From positions 4,154,001-4,218,000 of the forward strand of contig NZ_AP022582.1 of the NCBI RefSeq assembly GCF_010731595.1: 64,000 bases of DNA, in the 5' to 3' direction. The notes beneath the pieces are model-generated. The model was given only the letters and a program-made list of their open reading frames with translations, did not search any database and was not told the origin of the DNA. Positions 28,152-36,974 of the stretch are shown here, piece after piece (the first letter of the stretch is position 1; every line of letters starts with the position of its first letter). The position numbers and the translations under genes are program-made. Source of the DNA: Mycobacterium seoulense. Its GTDB lineage: Bacteria; Actinomycetota; Actinomycetes; Mycobacteriales; Mycobacteriaceae.

Positions 28152-29600
28152 TTACTTGTCGGGGCCTGCTGCCTTGCGTGGGCGATTACCGATTACGCCT
28201 TCGGTCCACGGCCGCTCCTCGGTGTAGAGCGAGTCGTCGTCGGACTGCACACGTTTGCCCTTGCCCTGGTTCTGCCCCTGCCCTGCGCCCCCCATCGGAG
28301 CCATGCCGCCACCCATGCCGCCGCCGGCGGCGGCGGCCGCACCCGGCATCGCACGGCCCGGGCCTGCGGCCCCGGGTCCCGCGCCGGCCGGCCGTGACGC
28401 CGCTTCGGAATCCACCGCGGGCTGGAGCGGCATCCCGGGCACGCCGCCCCCGCCGCCGCCCCCCAGCGACGCCGGTTTCATCCCCGCCCCGGCCGGCATA
28501 CCGGGCTTGCCCTTCAACGCGTCTTTCATGGCGGCGTCCATGGCCCCCTTGTCCGGCGCTCCGCCCATGCCCGGCGGCATTGTCGGCAGGGTGGGTGGGG
28601 TGCCAAGCCCGCCCTCGTCGCCGGGTAGGCCGTCATACGGGCCCCCGGGAATCGTCCCGTCGCCTTCGCCGGGCTGGCTGGGGTCGGGCGGCGGGGCGAT
28701 GCGGGTGGCCATGGGTGGACTCTTCGGCGTCACCGGCGCCAGCGGTAGACTCGCCTCCCGCACAAAGGCGTCCAATACCTCTTCCGATTTGGTCTGCAAT
28801 TCCTGGTAGCGTCCGATGGCCCACCAAGTCCAGTTCTGGTCGCCAATGCTTTTGTAATACTTGTACCAGCCGTCGGTCGATTCGATATCGTACGGCGTGG
28901 GATGTTCCCACCGCGCCTTCTTGTGCGCGTCGTAAACGGCTTTGGCTTGGTTGGAAACCTGAACACAGTACTGCACCATGGAGAATAGGTAATTGCGGTG
29001 CTGTTCAAAGTTTTGCTCAACGAGGAGCTGACTGTCGCTTTCCCAATCCATAAACGGCCGGAACCGATCGAGCGCGCGCTCTTGCAGCGTGCGCTGATAG
29101 GCATCCCATTTCCTCGAGAAATCCAGAAACGACGCGCCCTGGTCGGGAGCTTCGATGTCGTACGCCGCCTGCCTGACCTCGTAATAAGGATATTCAAAAG
29201 GCGGGGGCGGCGGGGGCGGCGCCGGCTTGGGCAAATCTAGGCCCCAGTCCTCGTCCGGATCGCAGTTGATGATCATCTGTTCGGTCCCGGCCACGCCGCC
29301 TGTAGTCCCTGATCCGGACACGGTGTTGTCGATAGACTGCGCGGCCTCTTCGTCAACCTCCTCATAGGCTTTGGCCGCATTCCTCAATGATTTCGCCAGC
29401 CGTTTGTATTCCCGTTCGCAATATCCGAGGTACTGCCGAATCGTGTTGGCGGACATCGCGAGTTGTGTGGCAGCACCAACGGCAATGGAGAGGGCGCTCG
29501 TCGGAAGTGGGTCGCCGGGCGGTGGAGTCGGCAGTGGTTCCTCGAGTTCGGCAGCTCTCCGCATGAGTTCGTCGTATTCGACCTTCAGCGTCTGCGTCAT
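28152..29600 (-). CDS. espB: EspB at the usual locus (copy 1)
   Basis: 482 aa in the canonical eccE1-espB-espL-espK order. The PE/PPE-like domain shows MSANTIRQYLGYCEREYKRLAKSL and NAAKAYEEVDEEAAQSIDN (YxxxD). An unusual acidic/proline insert follows ([32 protein letters not shown]), then RFRPFMDWESDSQLLVEQNFEQHRNYL. The glycine-rich C-terminal region ends LYTEERPWTEGVIGNRPRK. MycP1 normally trims this C-terminus during export, after which EspB forms rings that bind acidic lipids. GAGGAGA precedes ATG 29600. It differs substantially from copy 2 in the central domain, so this is an old duplication. Confidence 0.92.
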   Translation of the reverse strand: MTQTLKVEYDELMRRAAELEEPLPTPPPGDPLPTSALSIAVGAATQLAMSANTIRQYLGYCEREYKRLAKSLRNAAKAYEEVDEEAAQSIDNTVSGSGTTGGVAGTEQMIINCDPDEDWGLDLPKPAPPPPPPPFEYPYYEVRQAAYDIEAPDQGASFLDFSRKWDAYQRTLQERALDRFRPFMDWESDSQLLVEQNFEQHRNYLFSMVQYCVQVSNQAKAVYDAHKKARWEHPTPYDIESTDGWYKYYKSIGDQNWTWWAIGRYQELQTKSEEVLDAFVREASLPLAPVTPKSPPMATRIAPPPDPSQPGEGDGTIPGGPYDGLPGDEGGLGTPPTLPTMPPGMGGAPDKGAMDAAMKDALKGKPGMPAGAGMKPASLGGGGGGGVPGMPLQPAVDSEAASRPAGAGPGAAGPGRAMPGAAAAAGGGMGGGMAPMGGAGQGQNQGKGKRVQSDDDSLYTEERPWTEGVIGNRPRKAAGPDK

Positions 29601-29962
29601 ATCGGATCGTTCTCCTCGGTGCCCTAAGGGCGCCGTCGCTAGTGAGTCAGTGCCTCGATTGCGCCATTGGTGACGGCGCTTCTGATACGCATCGTTGCTG
29701 TCGCGGTAATCCTTGGCTCGGGCGAATCGTCAGAAATAGGCGGTCGGCAAATTGTCTCGTGCAACTCCCGAGCACCCCTTTCGTTCGCCGGGCCACGCGG
29801 GCGGTGCGGCGGCGGATCGACCGCTGACGACTGCTATCGTAAGCCACCCGCGAGCGGCCGGTGTGCGCTAATTTCGAAAGTTCATCATTCTCTGATACAG
29901 CCCGGATCTAGCGCCGGTCACGCGGCGGATCGGTCCCCTCGCCGCCGGAACGGGCGTTGCCG
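29601..29962. other. non-coding gap between espB copy 1 and the DUF4254 gene
   Basis: 362 nt with no convincing gene on either strand. It must hold the leader of espB copy 1 (minus strand). A GCGCCGTC/GACGGCGC stem (29630-29637 with 29672-29679) lies about 30 nt upstream of the espB start. I recognised no promoter or mobile-element end. Confidence 0.4.
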
Positions 29963-30553
29963 TCAGGCGTCGCGTGTTTCAAACAGTGCGCAGTAACTTC
30001 GCTGACCCGCCGCCTTGAATTGGCGGTACAGCTTGAATCTGACGTCGCCAACTTCGACGCCGGTGAGCAGCTGTTCGAGGCCGCCGAACAGGTCGTCGTA
30101 CTGCTCGTCGAGCACTGCCAGGCACGGATTTGGTGGGTCCGCCGTGTGCAGGATCCGAAGCGTGAGAACGGACAGCCGATCGATGATCGTGCCGGGCGTT
30201 TCCGTGTGCAGTCTCGCGAGTGGATTCGGTTGGAAGCGATCAAGCAGGGCGACGTCGATGCCTTCGATGGCCTTGTTGCGCTGGTCGTTGAGGTCGTCGA
30301 TCAGCCGTTTCCTGCCGGCGATCTCATGGTCGCCGGCGCCGGGACGGCGAACGGCATCTTCGTGATGCCACAGGGCGAAGTTGATCGCATGCAGATGCAG
30401 TGCCATCGCCGCGATAGTCCGGCTTTCCCATGACATTTCGGGCTCTTGGCAGTGCCAAGCCTGCGCCAGGTCGGAGAACTGACGCGCAGCGGCGAGAAGA
30501 TCGCTCGCTGCCGGATCGCGGGATGGGCCGCGCAAGCTTTCAGGCATGCTCAT
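29963..30553 (-). CDS. DUF4254 protein inserted in the ESX-1 locus
   Basis: 196 aa. The central block NFALWHHEDAVRRPGAGDHEIAGRKRLIDDLNDQRNKAIEGIDVALLD matches the DUF4254 signature (N-x2-LWHxED, then KRxID-LN-QRN-xIE-ID). No membrane segment or signal peptide is seen. DUF4254 has no assigned reaction, but its genes commonly sit beside family 9 glycosyltransferases in other bacteria, and that is the case here. Its ATG lies inside the end of the glycosyltransferase gene (14-nt overlap), so the two are translationally coupled. It is not part of the M. tuberculosis ESX-1 locus. It could assist glycan transfer or recognise a glycan acceptor (inference). Confidence 0.75.
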   Translation of the reverse strand: MSMPESLRGPSRDPAASDLLAAARQFSDLAQAWHCQEPEMSWESRTIAAMALHLHAINFALWHHEDAVRRPGAGDHEIAGRKRLIDDLNDQRNKAIEGIDVALLDRFQPNPLARLHTETPGTIIDRLSVLTLRILHTADPPNPCLAVLDEQYDDLFGGLEQLLTGVEVGDVRFKLYRQFKAAGQRSYCALFETRDA

Positions 30554-31595
30554 CGGCGAGATCGGTTAGGGCGCGCAGCACGTCGTCGACGGTGATGTCG
30601 GCCATGGTCTTCACATCGACGTGCCGGTGCGGTGCGAACCTGAACCCCCATGTCGAGGGCCGGGTAGGGCCGAAAAGACCGACGCCGGGAACGCGCGCCA
30701 AATCCGCGGCATGGAGCATGCTCGAATCGACGCCGACAAAGAGGTCAGCGTTGGCGACCAGGCTCATGGTCAGATCGAGGGGTAACCCGAGATAGGAGAT
30801 GACACGATCGCGCTGATTCCCGACGTTGAGCTCCTCGTGCCCCATCCCCACGATCCAGGCGACGAAGTCGCGACGTCGCGACAAGAACCGGTCCAGCAAA
30901 TCGATGAACCGGGTGATCGGCCAACGCTTTTCCGCCCAATCGGTGTCGGCGTGCACGACCAATACCCTTGTGCCCTTGGTCACGGCGGCACGGATTGACC
31001 GCGCTTTCTCCCGCACCATCGGTCTGACGGGTACCGGTTGGGCGTAAGTCTCGATCCGCGCCGAAGGATCGAACAGACGCGCCAGATTGAAGATCAGATC
31101 GGCCGCATGGTCGACATCCTTCGGCGCCACGATGTCATAGCTATCGTGGTCGATCTTGAAGCCGATGCTCGTCCTAGGTGCCAGGGCTTCTCGAAGGGGG
31201 CGGACGAAGCTGTTCGAAATCAGGTTCCATGGCACGGTGTTGATGAACACGTCCACACCGCCGACCTCCGCGGCCAAGGCGCCATAGTCCGGGATCCGGC
31301 GGGGAGCTACGCCGGCGGCCGGCGATCCGGTGATATCGATCAGGCGAGGACTTACCTCCCATAAGCACAGGTCAAAAATGAACTTTGGGCAGACCAATGT
31401 CAAAGGGGCGGTGAACATCTCGCTCAGGGCTCGCACCGTCGGGAGCGTGACGATGGCCTCCCCGATTTTCCCGCCGAGATAGACCGCGGGCCGATCTACC
31501 CGCAGCACATCGTCGAGCGCGCTTCGCTCAAGCCTCGGCGAGTGTTCGCCCTGCTGAACCGTGATTTCGCTCAAGTTCGACCATCCTCCAGCCAA
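30540..31595 (-). CDS. family 9 (ADP-heptose-type) glycosyltransferase inserted in the ESX-1 locus
   Basis: 351 aa, GT-B fold. The N-domain has YLGGKIGEAIVTLPTVRALSEMF (phosphate-loop-like start of GT9). The C-domain has TRVLVVHADTDWAEKRWPITRFIDLLDRFL and the donor-site signature VGVDSSMLHAADLARVPGVGLFGPTRPSTWG. GT9 enzymes transfer heptose or related sugars onto outer-core glycans in Gram-negatives; the donor here is unknown. ATG 31595 is the longest start, but GGAGGA inside it suggests TTG 31574 (MSEITVQQ). No transmembrane helix. It is flanked by espL copy 2 and DUF4254 on the same strand among ESX-1 genes, and to my eye its base composition is less GC-rich than its neighbours, consistent with acquisition. 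Confidence 0.82.
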   Translation of the reverse strand: MAGGWSNLSEITVQQGEHSPRLERSALDDVLRVDRPAVYLGGKIGEAIVTLPTVRALSEMFTAPLTLVCPKFIFDLCLWEVSPRLIDITGSPAAGVAPRRIPDYGALAAEVGGVDVFINTVPWNLISNSFVRPLREALAPRTSIGFKIDHDSYDIVAPKDVDHAADLIFNLARLFDPSARIETYAQPVPVRPMVREKARSIRAAVTKGTRVLVVHADTDWAEKRWPITRFIDLLDRFLSRRRDFVAWIVGMGHEELNVGNQRDRVISYLGLPLDLTMSLVANADLFVGVDSSMLHAADLARVPGVGLFGPTRPSTWGFRFAPHRHVDVKTMADITVDDVLRALTDLADEHA

Positions 31596-31709
31596 AGCTT
31601 AAACGCCGAAGTGGGGAGGTATGAGCACTTAATCGAGCTCGGCCCGGTGGAGACCCGGTGAGAGTTGAGCCGGCGCTACCGAAGCCGTCGTCGCTGAATC
31701 CGGTTTGCC

Positions 31710-32072
31710 TCAGATGAGGCCGACGGTGTGCTGCAGCGAACCGGCGAGCTCGGTCAGGGAGGCGAACAGCTGCGCCTGCTGCGCTTGCAGGGCCGCCGAG
31801 GCGCCGGCCTGGGCCTGGTGCAGCGCCTCGTTGATGCGCTGTTGCACCGTGTGGGCGCCCAGGCGCAGCAGGCCGTCCTCGATATCCAGGCCGACGATGC
31901 ACCGTTGCCCGTTGATGGTCACTTCGACGGTCTTGGCTTCGTCTGTGGCCGTGAAGGATTGGGTGTGCGTCCGCTGCATCTGGGACTCGAGGGCCGAACT
32001 GAACTGCTGCAACTGCTCGAGCGCCTGGGCGACCTGGGGGTGCGCGTCCGGGCTCATGCGAAGAGTGCTCAT
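31710..32072 (-). CDS. espL: EspL paralogue (copy 2), YbaB-like
   Basis: 120 aa. It aligns end to end with espL copy 1: AHPQVAQALEQLQQFSSALESQMQRTHTQSFTATDEAKTVEVTINGQRCIVGLDIEDGLLRLGAHTVQQRINEAL against the same YbaB core. It lies between eccE1 (131 nt upstream on the minus strand) and the glycosyltransferase gene. espB and espL are each present twice, which suggests an old duplication of an espB-espL pair followed by relocation or loss of parts. The conserved TxSFxATDE..TVE strand suggests a working protein. Confidence 0.85.
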   Translation of the reverse strand: MSTLRMSPDAHPQVAQALEQLQQFSSALESQMQRTHTQSFTATDEAKTVEVTINGQRCIVGLDIEDGLLRLGAHTVQQRINEALHQAQAGASAALQAQQAQLFASLTELAGSLQHTVGLI

Positions 32073-32202
32073 GAGGGTAGGTCCTTAAACTCGGTTGAGT
32101 CTTGTCGCGTGGGCCGCCGACGGCCTCGGTCCACAACCGGGCTTGAGTCTAAAGCCGGCCGGCCGATCGCGCGCGTCGAACGTTGCCGGCCCGGCGGGCG
32201 CC

Positions 32203-33606
32203 TCAGGAGGCGGATCTGCCCGCCCCGGGCAGGGCCTGTTCGTAGCGGCCTTCCTCGGGCGCGGCGACGGGCCGGATCGGCAATTGCCGGTGCCGGGGGG
32301 TGCTGACCATGTTGTGCCGCAACACCACCCGTTCGACTCCCGGGTGGCGACCTAGATAGCTGGTCGCGTTCGGCCAGGCCACCTTCGCCTCCGGCCCGAC
32401 CTGTGCGCCGACCAGCTCGGCGAGCTGCCGGAAGTGCGGGCCGAGCGTGACGGTGCCGCCTGCGGCCGCGGCCCGCAGGACGAACTGGGTGAACACCCGG
32501 GCGTCGCCCAGGGCGACGCTCGCGTCGACATCGTCGAACGGCAGATAGACCGGGTGGTGGCTCGCCGTCTCACCGACGAGCACGCCCGCCGACCCGATCG
32601 GCAGCTGGTAGTGGCGATCGGAGACCAGGGTCTGTCCTTGCAACGCGGCGCGCTGGCCGCCGGAAACGCGGGTGAACCCGCGCAGCTTTTTCGGCTTGTC
32701 CGGCGTCGTGAGCAGCACCGTGGACTGGGGTGTCGTTCCCGCCCCGACCCGGACTCTGACGATGGTGTGGTCGGCGGGAGCCGACCACCACACGTCCGGG
32801 CCGCCGGGCGCGGTGTAGGCGGTGGTGAAGCTGTTGTGGCCCTTGATCCTCGACCAGTTCTCCCGTTCGAAGCCCACGTCCGTGGCCCGGTCGAAGTCGT
32901 CGAAGCTGCGCCCACACACCGCGTCGACGCCGTGCCGGGCCAGGTCGTCGGCGATCCGCGTCGTGGACGCCACCAGATACCGGACCACCCCGGCGACTCC
33001 GGCGTCGCGCCGCCCCGCCGACTTGCGCGCCCGGCGGGGGTCGGCGCGCACCATGATCCAGGTCCGGCGGTGCGCCGGCGCCGGGTCGGACCCCAGCAGC
33101 TGCTCGTACAGGCCCAGAACGTCCGCCGCCGCGGTCTTGCCAACCCGGTAGCCCGCCGACACGACGTCCGCCTCCAGGTCGGGGCAGTGCACCGACAACA
33201 GCCGCTCCAGCAGCCGCGTGTCCACCACGTCGTCGGTGTGTGCCTTGCCCTCGACGATGACCGTCGGCGTGAACGGCCGGGGAATGAGTTCGATGACCGC
33301 GACCAGAACTTTGCCTTTCCAGCGCACGGCCACATGGTCCCCGGGCTGCACGGTGGCGCCCACGACGGGCTCGGACGGCGCAACGAGGGGCCGGCGGCGG
33401 CGAACCGACCATGCGAAGAACGCCGCCAACCAGCCGAGTAAGCGCCGACCGCGGAAAGTGACCAGTGCCAGCAGCACCGCCACCGCCACCACGGCGGGTC
33501 CCGCCCACACGTAGCGCGTCCGCAGAAACAGCAGGATGCAGACCGGTGCCAGCGCCGCCACCCACAGGGCGTACGCGCTGCTGAACCGGAGCCGTAGTGA
33601 TCTCAT
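32203..33606 (-). CDS. eccE1: EccE1, inner-membrane component of ESX-1
   Basis: 467 aa (M. tuberculosis 462). Two N-terminal transmembrane helices (about residues 12-28 and 33-50: AYALWVAALAPVCILLFL; AGPAVVAVAVLLALVTF) are followed by a large cytosolic domain with VRWKGKVLVAVIELIPRPFTPTVIVEG, RTWIMVRADPRRA and ENWSRIKGHNSFTTAYTAPGGPDVWW. EccE sits at the periphery of the ESX membrane complex and stabilises it. It follows the mycP1 stop by 4 nt. In other mycobacteria espB is next downstream; here espL copy 2, GT9 and DUF4254 intervene. Confidence 0.93.
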   Translation of the reverse strand: MRSLRLRFSSAYALWVAALAPVCILLFLRTRYVWAGPAVVAVAVLLALVTFRGRRLLGWLAAFFAWSVRRRRPLVAPSEPVVGATVQPGDHVAVRWKGKVLVAVIELIPRPFTPTVIVEGKAHTDDVVDTRLLERLLSVHCPDLEADVVSAGYRVGKTAAADVLGLYEQLLGSDPAPAHRRTWIMVRADPRRARKSAGRRDAGVAGVVRYLVASTTRIADDLARHGVDAVCGRSFDDFDRATDVGFERENWSRIKGHNSFTTAYTAPGGPDVWWSAPADHTIVRVRVGAGTTPQSTVLLTTPDKPKKLRGFTRVSGGQRAALQGQTLVSDRHYQLPIGSAGVLVGETASHHPVYLPFDDVDASVALGDARVFTQFVLRAAAAGGTVTLGPHFRQLAELVGAQVGPEAKVAWPNATSYLGRHPGVERVVLRHNMVSTPRHRQLPIRPVAAPEEGRYEQALPGAGRSAS

Positions 33607-33610
33607 CGCC

Positions 33611-34954
33611 TCACCGCCGTCGCAGGGCTCGTCCGGCCAGTGCGGCCAGCCCCAACGCCAGGGTCAGACCGATGATGCCCAGCGCCACCGCGGTGATCGG
33701 CCCATGATCGGGGCCGGGCACCGGGACGGGGGGCTGAATCCGTTGCACCGACGGGGCGTTCGCGGGACTCGCCGGAAGGTCCCACGTCAGCGCCGCGTAG
33801 GCATCGACGATGCCCGCACCAACCGCGTCGTCGACGCCGCCGCCGGGGTGTCGTGCGGTGGCGGTGATCCGGTTGATGATCTGGGCCGGCGGCAGGTCGG
33901 GAAACTTCTGCCGGAGCAGCGCCGCCACCCCGGAGACGTAGGCGGCGGCAAAGGATGTGCCGGCGATGGGCACCGGACCGTCCTTGCCCGGCAACGCATC
34001 CACCGGCTCACCGTTGTCACCGAGCGCGACGATGTCTTCCGCGGGCGCCGCCGCACCCACCCAGGGCCCGTGCATGGAGAACGGGCTCGGCGCTCCGTTC
34101 TGACTGACGCCGCCGATGGCCAGCACCAGCGGCGCGTACCACGCCGGCGTCACGATGGTCTGTACCTGCGCCCAGCCGCGCGGGTCGGTGGGCATCGACG
34201 GGTCGGGCGGCGGATTCTGCGAGCAATCGCCACCGGTGTTGCCGGCCGCGACAATGATGACGGCACCCTTGACGTTGACGGCGTAATTGAGGGCGGCGCC
34301 CAAGGTGGATTCGTCGACCGGCTTGTGCACCTTGAAGCAGGCCGCTTCGCTGATGTTGATCACGCCTGCGCCCAGGTTGGCCGCGTGCACCACCGCCCGG
34401 GCCAGGCTGCGGACCGAGCCGGCGGCCGGTGAGGCGTTGGGGTCGTTCTGGTTGGCCTGGTTGTCCTTCGGCTCGAAGGCTTCCGACGTCTGGCGCACCG
34501 AGATGACCCGCGCGTCGGGAGCGACGCCGACGAACCCGTCGGTGAGCGAGGGCCGGCCGGCGATGATGGAAGCCGTGAGCGTGCCGTGGGCATCGCAGTC
34601 GGAGAGCCCATCGCCGTCGGGGACGACGAAATCGCCGCCCGGCTCGGCGGGGACCCGCGGTGAAGGGTCCACTCCGGTGTCGATCACGGCGACCGTCACG
34701 CCGGCGCCGGTGGCGAATTTCTGCGCCTGGCCGACCCCGAGGTAGGCGTTCGCCCATGGCGGGTCGTGAAAGTTGGTGCCCGGCAACGTCAATGGTGCCC
34801 GGCACACGCGGCGTTGTTCCAGGGGCTGGTCGGGTCCGGTCGCATCGGGCGGCATGGCACCCGGGTCTATCGTCGGCGGGGCGACCGCCGAGGCCGGCGG
34901 CGCGATGAGCAAGATGAACAGGAGCGCCACCGTGATCGAGAAGATACGGTGCAC
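33611..34954 (-). CDS. mycP1: MycP1, subtilisin-like mycosin protease of ESX-1
   Basis: 447 aa from GTG 34954 (MHRIFSITVALLF), the family start; the open frame extends five codons upstream. A signal peptide spans residues 1-23, and the catalytic residues appear intact: D92 (VAVIDTG), H123 (CDAHGT), N239 (AAGNTGG) and S334 (AGTSFAAAYVSG). A C-terminal transmembrane helix (PITAVALGIIGLTLALGLAALAG) ends in RALRRR. MycP1 caps the periplasmic face of ESX-1 and cleaves EspB, so it has two potential EspB substrates in this strain. Confidence 0.95.
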   Translation of the reverse strand: MHRIFSITVALLFILLIAPPASAVAPPTIDPGAMPPDATGPDQPLEQRRVCRAPLTLPGTNFHDPPWANAYLGVGQAQKFATGAGVTVAVIDTGVDPSPRVPAEPGGDFVVPDGDGLSDCDAHGTLTASIIAGRPSLTDGFVGVAPDARVISVRQTSEAFEPKDNQANQNDPNASPAAGSVRSLARAVVHAANLGAGVINISEAACFKVHKPVDESTLGAALNYAVNVKGAVIIVAAGNTGGDCSQNPPPDPSMPTDPRGWAQVQTIVTPAWYAPLVLAIGGVSQNGAPSPFSMHGPWVGAAAPAEDIVALGDNGEPVDALPGKDGPVPIAGTSFAAAYVSGVAALLRQKFPDLPPAQIINRITATARHPGGGVDDAVGAGIVDAYAALTWDLPASPANAPSVQRIQPPVPVPGPDHGPITAVALGIIGLTLALGLAALAGRALRRR

Positions 34955-34973
34955 GGCCGGACACTCCATTCGC

Positions 34974-34990
34974 TCAGCCGCGGCGGCTGA
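34974..34990. terminator. short GC palindrome at the ESX-1/ESX-2 junction
   Basis: TCAGCCGC-G-GCGGCTGA is a perfect 8-bp inverted repeat in the 110-nt gap between the end of eccA2 and the start of mycP1 (both minus strand). No T-run follows. It may end the ESX-2 transcript or be a protein site. Confidence 0.35.
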
Positions 34991-35064
34991 ACCACCGGCC
35001 GCGGACCTGCGAGCATCCTAAGCTTTCCGGGCCATGTCCTGGACGCTTTTTCGGCGCGCAGCGA

Positions 35065-36924
35065 TTACCAGACGATGGCCGCCATGTCACGGTTGTCCGA
35101 ACAGACGCTGCGCACCGCCGCCTCGATGTCGGGCGCGGTGATGATTTGCAGGTCCTCGACCGTGACCGCCTGGCCCGCACGTTTTTGCGCGACCACCCGG
35201 GTGTCCCGGAAGCCCTCCGCACGTTCGATGACGTTGCGGGCGAACCGGCCGTTCTGCATGGCGTCGATGCCGTGCCGACCGCCGGGCGTCGTGTAATTGC
35301 GGATGGTGGTGGCCGCATCCAGGAACGCCTCCCGCGCCGCGTCGTCGAGCTTGCTGGCGCGCGGTGCCGCGTAGCGGTGCCCGATCTCGACGATCTCGGC
35401 CGGTGAATACGACTCGAACCGCAGCTTGCGGTTGAACCGGCCCGCCAAACCCGGGTTCACGGTGAGGAATTGGTCCACCTGGTCCTCATAACCCGCGCCG
35501 ATGAAACAGAAGTCGAAGCGGTGTGTTTCGAGCGCGACCAGGAGTTGGTTGACGGCCTCCATGCCGATCATGTCGGGTGTGCCATCCTGGTGCCGCTCGA
35601 TCAGGGTATAGAACTCGTCCATGAAAATGATTTGGCCAAGCGACTTTTCGATCAGCTCGTTGGTCTTGGGCCCCGACTCACCGATGTAGTGGCCGCAGAA
35701 GTCCGACCGGCGGACCTCCCGGATTTCGGGATTGCGGACGATGCCCATGCCGGCGTAGATCTTGCCCAGCGCCTCGGCGGTGGTCGTTTTACCGGTGCCG
35801 GGCGGGCCCACCAGCAGCATGTGGTTGGTCTGTCCCTCCACCGGCAGCCCGTGCTCGAGGCGCATCATCCGCACTTCGAGCTGGTCTTCGAGCGCCGACA
35901 CGGCCTGCTTGACCGCCGCCAGCCCGACCTGCTTGGCCAGCAGCGCGCGCCCCTCGGCGAGCAGCTCGGCGCGCCGCTCGGCCGTGGCGTCGTCGTTGAG
36001 CTCGGCGCGGCTCTTGGCCGTCGACGCGTCCCAGCGATCGGTGCGGCTGGCGATCGCTTCCTCGTCGGTCACGACCAACTGCAGGTTCGGGTCGGCCAGC
36101 GCCTCCTTGGCGGCCTCGGTGAGGACGCCGTTGATGGTGGCCTTTGACAGCCAGATCTGGGCCTTGTCCTCCTCACGCAGCTGGCGGTGCACCATCCCGC
36201 GCACATACGCCAGGTCGGCGACCAGCAACGGGATGTCGGCGGGGCCGATCGAAGCGGTCAGCACGTCGGCGTCGAAGCGGCCCGATGCATTGGTTTGCCC
36301 GATCACGTCGACGCGGTCGAGCCAGTCCAGCGCGACCCGGCCCTGCCCGAGATGCGCCGCGGCGTGGGCCGCCAGCGCGCAGATCGACGCTGTCACGGCC
36401 GACATGATGATGGCCTGCGGGGGCAGCTCGTCGGCGGCCGCCAGCAGCACGTCCGGCCAGCGCTGCGTGGCGAACATCAGGAATGCCCGGGCCAGCTGGT
36501 GCCACTGATAGTTGGCCCACGAATCCAGCAGGTCGCGATTGGCCAGCAGCCGGTCGGCCTCGGCGTACTCCCCGGCTATGGTCAGCGCCGACGACAAGGC
36601 CAGCCCCACCTGGGACGCATCGGTCACCGTGATCCCGATGTAGGGACCCAGCTGGATCTCCGCGGCGAGGGTCTGCCCGATGCGGGTCGTCTCGCGGTGC
36701 AACCATTCGCTGGCGGCGTAGAGCTTCTTCAGCGAGGCCAGGTCGTTGTCACCGCACGCGATGCGGCCCAGCCACGCGTCGGCCATCGACGGGTCGGCAT
36801 CGGTGGCCGCGACGAACTCGGGCAGGGCCGCCGCCCGGCCCTGCCTGCTCTTGACGGCCATGGCCCGGTCGAAATGCCTACGGGCGGTTTGTAGGTCACC
36901 CATCGCGTGCACCATCCTTCGCAC
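35065..36924 (-). CDS. eccA2: EccA2, AAA+ ATPase of ESX-2
   Basis: 619 aa, the same length as Rv3884c and very similar along its length (for example WLHRETTRIGQTLAAEIQLGP; ADIPLLVADLAYVRGMV). TPR-like N-domain, then an AAA+ domain with Walker A GPPGTGKT (about residue 372) and Walker B IIFMDEFYTL. It is expected to be a cytosolic hexamer acting on ESX-2 substrates. It is the last gene of the ESX-2 cluster, 50 nt after eccE2. Its high conservation argues against free decay, although the cluster lacks eccB2 and eccC2. Confidence 0.94.
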   Translation of the reverse strand: MRRMVHAMGDLQTARRHFDRAMAVKSRQGRAAALPEFVAATDADPSMADAWLGRIACGDNDLASLKKLYAASEWLHRETTRIGQTLAAEIQLGPYIGITVTDASQVGLALSSALTIAGEYAEADRLLANRDLLDSWANYQWHQLARAFLMFATQRWPDVLLAAADELPPQAIIMSAVTASICALAAHAAAHLGQGRVALDWLDRVDVIGQTNASGRFDADVLTASIGPADIPLLVADLAYVRGMVHRQLREEDKAQIWLSKATINGVLTEAAKEALADPNLQLVVTDEEAIASRTDRWDASTAKSRAELNDDATAERRAELLAEGRALLAKQVGLAAVKQAVSALEDQLEVRMMRLEHGLPVEGQTNHMLLVGPPGTGKTTTAEALGKIYAGMGIVRNPEIREVRRSDFCGHYIGESGPKTNELIEKSLGQIIFMDEFYTLIERHQDGTPDMIGMEAVNQLLVALETHRFDFCFIGAGYEDQVDQFLTVNPGLAGRFNRKLRFESYSPAEIVEIGHRYAAPRASKLDDAAREAFLDAATTIRNYTTPGGRHGIDAMQNGRFARNVIERAEGFRDTRVVAQKRAGQAVTVEDLQIITAPDIEAAVRSVCSDNRDMAAIVW

Positions 36925-36974
36925 GGTGGCTGTTGCGGCCGCTCATCACAGTGTGCCTTTGAATCCTCGAGGTC

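Noticed and set aside
29601..32202. Mobile element carrying the GT9/DUF4254 genes
   Set aside because: I found no transposase, integrase, terminal inverted repeats or target duplication at either side. Acquisition remains an inference.
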